Below, piece after piece: positions 14,056-22,755 of a stretch of 25,000 nt of DNA. The stretch spans positions 1 to 25,000 of the forward strand of contig CALSCQ010000604.1 in assembly GCA_943704525.1 (NCBI GenBank), written 5' to 3'. Position 1 is the first letter of the stretch, and each line of letters begins with the position of its first letter. The stretch comes from Pigoraptor vietnamica. Taxonomy: Eukaryota; Opisthokonta; Filasterea. The notes under the pieces were generated by a model. That model saw nothing but the letters and a program-made list of their open reading frames with translations, searched no databases and had not been told where the DNA came from. The position numbers and the translations under genes were made by a program.

Positions 14056-14642
14056 GCGCATGTCGGCCGTGATGTGACACCTGGCGTTGGGGCGCCGTGT
14101 CTGTTGGCGGATTGGCCATGCGGTCGCCTCTGTATATTTGTCTGCGTCTCGCGTTTTGCGATTGTGAGCCGAGTGTGGGGGGGGGTTGTGTGTCCCCTCT
14201 TATGGGAAGCCGCCGTTTTCGGTGTGTGGCGGTTGGGCTGTGGCGCGCGGCCACGTGCCTTAGGAATTGATCTTAGGCTGGAGCGGAAATACACGCGCCG
14301 TGTCGGGCGCTGTCTCTCCAGCTATCAACGCGTGCTTTTGCGCTGTGTGCAAGCGATGCGGCGGATGTATGACGTCTACACGCTATGGCACATTGGCACA
14401 AGAGAAGAAGACGCATGTATGACGTCTACACACTTTTCACACTTTGGCACATTGGCGCAAGAGAAGAAGACACTGTATGACGTCTACACACTTTGGCACA
14501 TTGGCACAAGAGAGGAGGACTTTCCGTGTGCGCCCTTGTATGCCTTGATCCTTTGAAATCCCTTGATTGTGACGCACACACCGTCACACTACCAGTCGAA
14601 AAGTACCGCCGAAATGCCCACTTCATTCGATGCACTGTGGCA
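14056..14642. other. Convergent intergenic region between COX6B and GSAP
   Basis: 587 bp with no supported gene. It contains a G-run near 14178 and a threefold tandem repeat at 14366-14520. The remaining sequence probably holds the 3' UTRs of the two convergent genes. Confidence 0.55.
14366..14520. repeat. Three-copy tandem repeat with TGACGTC core
   Basis: TGTATGACGTCTACA begins at 14366, 14416 and 14474, each followed by a TGGCACATTGGC(A/G)CAAGAGA(A/G) segment. Unit lengths are 50 and 58 bp; the middle copy has an extra CACTTTT-like slip. Confidence 0.9.
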
Positions 14643-17600
14643 TCACCGAAACAGCGCAAACGACGAAGGGAGGTCCGTGTTGATGTAGTTGTCCGCAAGC
14701 AGAAACACGGCCGAATCGACATCCCCGGGTGTCGGCGCAGCGAGCCCCAGCGCCTCTGCGTGTGCCTTTGGCGCATACCCCGCGTAGTCCGTCGCCGCAC
14801 TCCTCGCCTGCCGCAACAACAGCGCGAGGGGTATGAACTTGACCGCGCGCCGGTTGCCCAGCCCCAAGCTTCCGCGCGTGAAAGACGCCATCGCAGACCC
14901 GTCCATGATCGCACCGAGTCCCTCTGCGTACTCTGGCGCCGGCAGCACCTGGCCCTCCGCCGCAGTAAGCGCCGCTTCCGCCGCAGCCGACACGGACAGC
15001 GCCTCAGTCACGGCCTCGTCCTCGTCCTCTAGATCTTCATCCAGCCCATCGCTCGGTGCGCGGTCGCGGGAGGCGCGCGTGGACGGTGCCCCCGCGGCGC
15101 CGCTGTCGTGCCGTGCCAGCACCTGCGACGCGTAATGGACGGCGAGGTAGCGGTCCGCGGTGACATCCCTCCACTCTCGCATCAAACGCGCCGCCGCCGA
15201 CCGCGTGGGCAGCCTGCACGCAATGTGCATGATAAAGTCGGCGTCCTCGGGACTCAGCGGCGGGTGCGGCACGGGCCCCGTCGACGTCTGGCGCAGCACC
15301 GGTGGTATCACACGCGCCCCGAAAAAGGCCGCGCTGTCGCTGTCCGCCTTGCTCCGGTCCGATTTGTCTCCCCTCGGCGTTGCCGGCTGCGACGACGAAG
15401 CCGAGGCGTTGCTCTCCTGCACGCGACGCTGCGCGGCCACCGTCATGACCTCGAGCACGTGCGTCGCAAAGTCCTCGGTTATGCGGAAGACGCCGCGCCG
15501 GAGGTAGTCACAGAAGGTGCGGCGAGATAGCACGTCGAACCCGACACGCGTGAGGCGCGACTGAAACGACGACGGCAGCGGGAAGCACAGCTGCTCCAGC
15601 GCGCAGTACAGCGTCTCGAGGAGCCGAAATTCGATGCGCGCGCGCTCCATTTCGAGCGACGCCGTCGAGCACGCGTCGCCGGCGCCGCCCGTGAGAAGCG
15701 TGCTGGTGGCCGATGGCCGCGGGGGAAGGCCTGGCATGCGACCCGCCGCCGTCCACGACGACGCGAGTTCGGGGTGGGATCCAATCGAGATGGAGTCGAC
15801 GTCGCCCGACCGAAGCGAGAGCGCGTCAAAGTTCGGTCCCGCAAAGTGCGTGGGAAGGGAGCCGACAATCAAACGCCGCGTGCGGGCGTCCGGCATTGAG
15901 ATGGCGGCGGTGGGGATTCGCACGGCCGCCGAGTGCAGCGCGCCGGGAGAAGAGTGGTGCTGGTGGTGGTGGCCCCTGTGCACTGGGTGCGGGATCGAGT
16001 GAGAGGCGCCGTCCGGAGACGTATCGTCCGCGCGCCCCTTTCCCTTGGCGCCTCTCGAGTGGTGGCTCTCGAGGGAGCTCGCGACGCTCGATGCGGCGTC
16101 GGGTGGACTTGCTGCCGACGAAGGAGACGGCGCGGGGCTCACAGGGGCGCGCGCCTCCACGCCGCGCTCCTCGCGTGCGGCTTCGGTGATGAGGCGGAAG
16201 AGCTGTGCGGCCTGGAGCATTTGGCAGGCCGCGTACTCTTGCGCCCACGCCTGCGACTTGTGGCTGGAATGCCGATGCGCATTTCGGTCAATGAGGGGTT
16301 GGTTGCGCGGTTGGTTGCGCACACAGTCACATGCACACACACACACACTCACGGACGCACACACACACAAACGTACACGCTACAAGCACAAGGTTATTGC
16401 TCGCAGAATAACTCACCGCAAGTCCTTCTGGATGTACATGGCAATGTGTGCGCCAACTTCGCTGATCGTCCGCTGCGTCACACCCACGTCCGACGCGTCG
16501 CCCACGTGCAACAGCAGCGCATCCATGCGAGACGACGACGCGGCCGAGGTCCCAAGTCCCTGTGTTTCGCCCGCAGCGCCCGCCGACCCCTCCACTGCGC
16601 GCATACCCCCGAACACCCGCGAGAGCACACGACGCACAGGTGATGCTGCCGGTGAGCGCGAGAGGAATAGAGGAAGGCTCACTGGCAATATGCTCTGGCC
16701 AAAGCCGCCGACGCTCGAGGGGGGCGGCATCAACTGCGAGGGCGCGTTCGACACGGCGTCGGCACTGGGGCGACGGCGTGAAGGCGACGTGGACAGTCCG
16801 TTGCTTCCCGCGCTTCCATTGAGATCGAACCCTGAGGAGCCCGCAGACTGGAGGAGGGTGCTCGAGTTGACGCGGTGTGCAGGAATGGACGAATTGGACC
16901 CCGATCGCTGGATTTCGCTGCCGGTTGAGGACGTGGAACGCTTCGAGACGAGCGACTGCGTGACACGCAAAGCAATTCGCGGAGAGGATGTGAGACACCT
17001 GAGTAAAGCACGCGGATGCGCACACAGGCGAAAAAGGCCACACGTATCCACAAACGTGCATGAAACCAGCCAAGTGATTGGAGAGGACCGTACTCACCCC
17101 ACGCCTGCGCTCCATCTCGAATCGCTTGGGGCGCGCTGCCGCGAGCGCGACGTTCTTGCAGAGCGACTCGAAACTGTTGAGGGATAGAAAAAGGTTCTTG
17201 CGCGGTGCGTCGCCGTCCGGACGAATGCCAGCGAGCACCGCCGGCAGCAGCGACACGTACTCGAACCTGCACGGGAAATGCGTCAGGAGCGAGACGGCCG
17301 AGAGAACTACCTGCCCACTGGCTCTCCTCAACAACACTCCATGCGCGCTTGTGGAGGTAAATCAGAGACAAGAGTGCGACGAGACGACTCCATTGACCTA
17401 AAACGGAGACAACAAACACGAGCGCACAGGCAACTAAAGACCCACCGGCAGTCCGGCCACTCCGACGCCGCACCGCTCCACGCCGTCCCGTCGTTCGCGA
17501 GGCCGTCCTGGTCCATCCCCGCGACGCACGGCGCGACGGTCGTATTAGGCAGCAGCCGCAGCGCGGCGGGGTCGACGCCGTGCCTCTTCAGGCTCTGGAA

Positions 17601-20008
17601 GGTGGTGCCGACGAGATACTCCATGAGTATGGGGGCGGTAACGGCGTCGGGTTGCCGCCTGCACAGCCGGTCCACGAGCCGCTTCGCAAACGAGCCCGTC
17701 TTCGGCGTGTCCTGAAAGTGCGCGATCGCCAAGTGCAGCGCGCGCACGCGGAACTGCTCCGTCGTCGACACCCGCTCCACGATATCGAGGAGGCGCTCTG
17801 CGTCAAGCGAGTAGCGGTACGCCGCCCCACCCGTCGCGTCAAACAGGGCGGGTCCATACGCCATCGTCGCCGTGCGCTGCTTCACGAGCTCAAAGTAACC
17901 CGGGGGCGCGTGCAGGAGATACGAGTCGGGCGCATGGTGGATGACAGCGGGCATGCCGTGCGAGTTGGGGCGCAGCACGGACGGCAGCGGAGGTACGTCT
18001 GGGTAGCGGAAGCGGACGTCGTGACACGCCTCGTGCTCCGCGGCACAATCGATGAGGTGGAGGTAGAGCCCGGGGACGTACGCAACAATGTAATCGCCTG
18101 CGAGAACGAGCGACTGACGTCAGAGTATGACTTGCAAGTGGCATCGACTGACAGGGGGAGTTGCAATGACTTGCAAGTGGCATCGACTGACTGAGGGAGT
18201 TGCAATGGGTCAGTCAGAGTGTGACTTGCAAGTGGCATGGACTGACTGGGGGATTTGCAAGTGGCATCGACTGACTGAGGAAGTTGCAATGGGACCCACC
18301 GACAGTGGTAAAGAAAATGCGAGCGGCGAGAATGGTGTGCTCGGAGAGATCGGGGAAGGTCACGCTGTGGTCGAGGGCGCTTGCTGCGGACGAGTGCCGT
18401 GTGAACACGCAGATTTTTCACACGAGAACACACGCCACACACACGAGCGAACAATGGGCTCAACGTCAGCGCACAAACAAAGGCACACGCACCGTAGTGC
18501 AAGGGGAAGACCGTGTAATGAATGCGAGGCCCCTCGTCGTCGTCCGCAGCATCGCTGATGTGCTGGTAGCAAATCGCCAGCGCACCGCCACTCATGTGCA
18601 CCACCTCGAGATTAAAGTGGCGGTCTGCATGAAAGAAGAGAGGCCGTCAGTGCCATAGTGAAGATAGGGCGGACAGCTTAAATCATAGACGTGTGTGTCC
18701 ATCGACTTCACATTATGAGTCAAGCGGGGGCATTGGGACCGAGACCTAGACACATGTAACGAAGGCATGCAACGAACTGCGACGCGCCGCAGCACGCACC
18801 GGGCAGCGCGTGGGCGCAAGGCATTGCGAGGTACTCCGACGGCTCCGACAAATTCCTGTGGAGGGCGACCGGGAGGGCGACGTCGAACACGGCGTCGAAC
18901 GCGCCCTTGTCGCCAAACTGGAGGCACTTGAGCACCGTGTCGACGTGCGCCGTCTGGTCCTTCGTGTTCTGGCGAATGTACATGAAGTACGTGCACTGCC
19001 GGTGCATGTCCCACTGGAACCACAGAATCTTCCCGGCCAGTCGCGTCTCGCGCATGGACCCTGCGTTGATCCGCGGATGCTGCGCGCCCCCGGTCACCTG
19101 CATCGCGAAGCTGCTCACACTCTCCTTGTGCACGAACAGCACGGCGTAGACGAGGTTCTTCGGCGGTGCGTCGGGGTGGTGCACGAACTGCACTCGCTGG
19201 TAGTTGCGGCTGCCGTGGCGCAGCGGAAAGACGCGCCCAAACGGCACCTCCGCCACAAAGCACTCGTACCATCGCGTGCCGTCCCCATCCCCAACGACCG
19301 CGCCTATCGGCAGGTGCTGCGACGACGACGACGGCGACCCGCGCGGACCCACAGAGAGGGACGTGGAAGACCCGCTTATCCCCGCAGCGGACGCTGCTGC
19401 TGCTGCCGCCACCTGGCTGGCGGATCGACGCGTGATCGTAACGAACCCAACGGCCGTGCGGTCCTTGTTGACGCTCGCGCTCTCAATGTGCACGACGCCA
19501 TCGTGCGCGTACAGACGCTGCCGCGTCGAACTCTTGAGGTCGAAGGCATCGATGAAGGTGCGCTGGGACTGCAGCGTGCGTAAGTGCGTATGTACACTAT
19601 GAGAGTGTGTCGCGTGTATGCGTATGGACAAGTGTCTGCTATTTTAGAAGCGTGTGCGAGTGATGAGTCGGAGAGTGAAGTTATAGACATGCTCGCAAAT
19701 ATCCCACAACCAACAGTGTGGTAGAGGTGATCGCCGCAAGTACGCACACACCTTCGTGACGTCGTCGAAGCCGTCCCACGTGACGAGGAGAACATGGCCC
19801 ACCTCTTGGCCCACAATGCGCACAGAGGGCTGCAGAAGCGACGAATTCGCACGGCAAGACACGTATAAGGTACACGCAACGGGTATAATAATGCGCACAA
19901 AACACACGCGCACACTTGCAGCAACTACACCTTTCCACCGTCCGAGGTTGACGGCCAGTGCGACAGCAAGTCCGCGTCAATGTCGAACACCTTCTGGAAG
20001 ACGAGCAT
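14643..20008 (-). CDS. GSAP: Gamma-secretase-activating protein (GSAP) homologue
   Basis: Nine exons on the minus strand: 20008-19931, 19829-19752, 19568-18800, 18624-18493, 18383-18300, 18097-17446, 17266-17098, 16955-16417, 16263-14643. They sum to 1373 residues plus TGA. In animals GSAP modulates gamma-secretase, and a C-terminal helical fragment is the active part. Matches to my recollection of animal GSAP, in order: FDIDADLLSHW at the start, SVNKDRTAVGF, ILWFQWDMHRQCTYFMYIR, VLKCLQFGDKGAFDAVFDV, YTVFPLHY, GDYIVAYVPGLYLHLID, then at about 1048-1110 CFPLPSSFQSRL with FCDYLRRGVFRITEDF, IACRLPTRSAAARLMREW, and VKFIPLALLL. Human GSAP is about 850 residues; the extra length here is Ser/Ala/Pro-rich linker near 75-130, 660-830 and 840-1020. 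Intron 7 uses the acceptor before SLVSKRS, chosen because only that site keeps the frame. The gene diverges from the virus-type gene, 534 bp apart. Confidence 0.82.
16327..16371. repeat. (CA)n tract in GSAP intron 8
   Basis: Short interrupted CA tract inside the intron 16264-16416. Confidence 0.8.
18132..18295. repeat. Four-copy minisatellite in GSAP intron 5
   Basis: TTGCAAGTGGCATCGACTGAC or a one-base variant starts at 18132, 18171, 18226 and 18255; each copy is followed by a GGGAGTTGCAAT-like segment, shortened or extended in places. Spacings are 39, 55 and 29 bp. The array fills most of the intron 18098-18299. Confidence 0.9.
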
Positions 20009-20542
20009 CTTCGTTCGCTTATTGTCGCTCTCGCGGGACCCTCTACTTCGGAGTGGGTGCCATTTCGTAAAGAGGGCGCGCAGAGTGAACGGCGCGTCCG
20101 ATAACTGTTTTGGTGTGCTAACGGCGTGCACTCGCGTGCATCCAGAATGTCATGACACGCGTAGAACACCCCCGTTCTGCTAAAAAAAAGCTCAGAACGC
20201 ACTCAAGATCGCGTCGTGAGCTCATAGCAACTTTTTGTGTGTGTGTGTGTGTGTTGGCTGTGTGTGTGTGCCGCACTAATTCACGTGATGCTGTCGCTAC
20301 CTCTGTCCGCCGTGTCCGCAGTGTCCGCATGACGCATCACCAACCGCAGCATTCGTTTTTGCAGTCGCACAGAACTCCCTCTTCCATTGCGTGCGACGAC
20401 GAGGGCATTCTTACACAGTGCGAAGTGCCCTCAACTGCTGGCGCTTTCTTCGCGATTGACAGTGGACGTCGCCATTCTGTGTGTGTTCAGGTCTCATCTA
20501 TTACATCATTGCCTGTGCGACCGGCATTGTCGTCTCGCCGCC
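20009..20542. promoter_or_regulatory. Divergent intergenic region between GSAP and the virus-type gene
   Basis: No gene seen in 534 bp. Contains a TG tract at about 20237-20271, the palindrome TCACGTGA at 20281 and a GTGTCCGC direct repeat just after it (about 20311-20328). Probably the shared promoter region. Confidence 0.5.
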
Positions 20543-21482
20543 ATGAATCTCTTCGTCCTCCACATTCTTCCGCGTCTTGCGGCGGCCATGCACTGCAACA
20601 AGCACGTGCCCAAGATGATCGTCGAGGCGGCTCAACTGCTCTCAAACACGCACCACTTTCTGTCGTCCCGCCACGTCGAATCATCCGCAGCGCGCCTGTA
20701 CAAACAGTACGGCACCGCGAAGATGCGACTGGCGCCTATGGTCTGGCTCCAAGAGTCCCTCGCCAACTATCGCTGGGCGTGCGAACTCGGGCTCGCGCTG
20801 TGTGATGTGTACACTGCGCGTTACGGCCGCCGGCACAAGTCACGTGATGTGCTCGAGTGGCTGGTGTCCAACGAACCGTCGGATGTGCTGCAAGACGTCG
20901 GACTGACGCAATTTCGGCCTGCGGTGCCGGAAGAGTACTTTGTGAAGGGGCCGAACGGACAGGCACGTTCTCGTGTGGACGGAGAGAGATCACGTGATGT
21001 GCACGCCCATCTCTTGGACTTCACTCATTGCTGACGCTCCACTTTCCACTCCACAGGGCGTGGACGCAGTCGAGTCGTATCGCATGTATTACGTGTGCGA
21101 GAAGCACCGGTTCGCAAAGTGGCCGCCGGGCGAAACCCCCGCGTGGTACACGGACGGGCTGTCCAAGTGGGCCGACATCGTGCGTCGCATTCAACGCGAA
21201 ACGGCCACCGGCAAACGAAAGCCCCCGAAGACGGCCAAAGTCCCTCTTCCGGACAGCAGCGACCCCTCCGACGCCGACGCGCCTCCTCGCGCGGCAACCA
21301 CAACGTCGAGCACGCGCGCCGTTGCGAAACGCACGCGCCAAAATGTGGATGCGGCTGTCGGCGATTCGGACGGCGCGAAGGCAAAGCGGCGGCGAGTCAC
21401 GCCAGCCGATGATGCTCCGTCAGCGGGGGCCGCGCGCGTCTTGAGGTCCCGCACGCGTCTTGAGGTCCCGCGCGCGTCTTGA
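20543..21482 (+). CDS. Phage/large-DNA-virus-type conserved protein with basic C-terminal tail
   Basis: Two exons: 20543-20962 and 21057-21482, 281 residues. The N-terminal domain (1 to about 175) has the pattern I recall from uncharacterised phage and giant-virus proteins: MNLFVLHILPRLAAAMHCNKH, VPKMIVEAAQLLSNTHH, APMVWLQESLANYRWACELGLALCDVYTARYG, HKSRDVLEWL, then after the splice DAVESYRMYYVCEKHRFAKW. The start at 20543 matches the usual start of the family, so the in-frame upstream sequence is left out. The remaining 100 residues are an added low-complexity tail with basic clusters (GKRKPPKTAK, KAKRRR) like nuclear localisation signals. The intron acceptor is clear (TCCACAG). The only splice that yields an uninterrupted family match uses a GC donor (CAG/GCACGT); GT donors at 20975 or 20999 also keep frame but insert extra residues. 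The function of the family is not known to me. Ends 86 bp from the convergent Mpv17 gene. Confidence 0.7.
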
Positions 21483-21492
21483 GGTCCCGCAC
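21436..21492. repeat. 19-bp tandem repeat, three copies, spanning a stop codon
   Basis: Unit GCGTCTTGAGGTCCCGCAC at 21436, 21455 and 21474 with one variable base near its end. Since 19 is not a multiple of three, successive copies are read in different frames (VLRSRT, then RLEVPR, then a TGA stop in the third). Confidence 0.92.
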
Positions 21493-21568
21493 GCGCACGG
21501 CGCGCGTCGCAGTTTGACGTGAGCGCGTTCACTTAGTAAAACGAATTCTGGCGAGAGTGGTGTGCCAC

Positions 21569-22273
21569 TCAGAGCCCTTGGACGGTGGCAGTTCGCGACG
21601 ACGCGCCAATCGACACGGTCGCCGACACTTCGCCCGCAGAGAGGGACGGCAACGACGGCGCGAGTGGAAGAGGGACGGTCGCGGCGTCGTCGGTTGCTTC
21701 GTCGTCCAAGAGCACGCGGCCGTCCGCGGCAATTGCAATCTTACTGTTGGCCATGTAGCTGTTGAGGATTTGCCACACGAACCCAAAGCCCGCGGACACG
21801 ACCGGGCGCGTGTGGGCCGGGACGGCGTAAAAGAGGAACACGTTGACGAACGGCCAGTAGCACGCGGCGGCAGCGAACGTGCGCGGGACCTTGTACTGCG
21901 CGATTGGCACGATTTCCTCGACCGTCTTGCCGTTGAGCAGCAGAGTGCTCGTCAGAAAGCTCGAGATCATCACGGGCGCAAACGAGAGACCGATCGCAAT
22001 CTTGCCCGCCATGGCCTTGACAGTCTGCCCCGGGGACAGCCTCTCCATCGTCCGCAGGCGCAGCATGTCGAGCGGTCCGCTCACGAAGCAGCCGATAAGC
22101 GACGCTTTCGCTGACCGAGCGACGTTCCACTCGGTCCCATGCCCGGCCTTCCGTTCAAAGTGCTGGCACGTTGCGTCGGCGCCAAAGAAGAGAACGGACG
22201 TCGTCAGGCTGTTGAACTTGACGGGATGCGTCGTTGCTGCCCACTTGAAGGCCGCGCCCAGACGCCCTAACAT
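21569..22273 (-). CDS. MPV17: Mpv17/PMP22-family membrane protein
   Basis: Single exon, 234 residues, ATG at 22273 (MLGRLGAAFKWAATTHPV). The family comprises small four-helix proteins of the inner mitochondrial or peroxisomal membrane, thought to form channels or to help maintain mitochondrial nucleotide pools. Visible features: P-V-K-x-N-S-L-T-T near residue 18, GADATCQHFE near 35 (family pattern GDxxxQ), a GCFVSGPLDMLRLR segment, KVPRTFAAAACYWPFVNVFLFYAVPAHTRP and VWQILNSYMANS near the end, equivalent to the family's W-x-P-x-x-N and W-N-x-x-L-S signature. A non-conserved tail of about 50 residues (LLDDEATDDAATVPLPL...) follows, making it longer than the typical 180-200. Upstream in-frame codons (PWFAVAK) lack an ATG. 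No intron, unlike its neighbours. Confidence 0.85.
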   Translation of the reverse strand: MLGRLGAAFKWAATTHPVKFNSLTTSVLFFGADATCQHFERKAGHGTEWNVARSAKASLIGCFVSGPLDMLRLRTMERLSPGQTVKAMAGKIAIGLSFAPVMISSFLTSTLLLNGKTVEEIVPIAQYKVPRTFAAAACYWPFVNVFLFYAVPAHTRPVVSAGFGFVWQILNSYMANSKIAIAADGRVLLDDEATDDAATVPLPLAPSLPSLSAGEVSATVSIGASSRTATVQGL

Positions 22274-22755
22274 TTTCGCAACCGCAAACCACGGCACACC
22301 ACACGGGTAAATTGTGAGGAGGGAAAAAGATGCACTGTCTTGGAATAGAGTGGAGAGGGGGCGAATATGAAGGGCGTGTACACTCTTTAGGCGTGCGAGA
22401 GTGAGACTGTGTTGAGTGCGTGCTCTCGAAGCGCGTGCGCATCCGATTTTGGTCCGTCAGTTGGGGTGTGCCGCTAATGGACACCCCCCATTAGCCACAC
22501 GTGCCGTGACACTGCCTGGACAAGTCACGTGATTAACAGAGAGGGAGGGGAAAAAAAAAAAAGAAGAAGAAAAAGGGTAGTTTTTTTTTTTTTTTTTTTT
22601 TGTTTTTTTGGTTTGTGCCCGCTTTTCTTTGTTTTCCAATCGCAATATCGAGAGAAAGAGGAAGAGAGAGAGAAAACGAAAGGCAACCGCATGTGCTACG
22701 CACTCTTCTGAACTCGTGAACACTATATTAATACATTGTCGCAGCCGATCGGGGG
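22274..22755. other. Intergenic region with facing A- and T-tracts
   Basis: 482 bp between the Mpv17 gene and the broken gene. Contains TCACGTGA at 22525, an A/AAG tract at 22551-22574 and a T-tract at 22581-22609, then a purine-rich GA segment (22652-22681). No gene recognised; likely includes the Mpv17 promoter. Confidence 0.5.
22551..22609. repeat. A-tract / T-tract inverted pair
   Basis: About 24 bases of A with three G interruptions, six bases GGGTAG-like, then about 21 T, G, and 7 T. The two arms could pair as a hairpin. Such homopolymers are exceptional in this GC-rich window. Confidence 0.85.

Noticed and set aside
14366-14520. CRISPR-like array
   Set aside because: The 'spacers' are themselves repeated and this is a eukaryotic intergenic region; it is a simple tandem repeat.
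16327-17337. Alternative frame through GSAP exon 8 using the acceptor before GTGTCTCAC
   Set aside because: It breaks the frame at 16417; the acceptor at 16957-16956 keeps phase and leads into the Ser-rich linker and MYIQKDLR.
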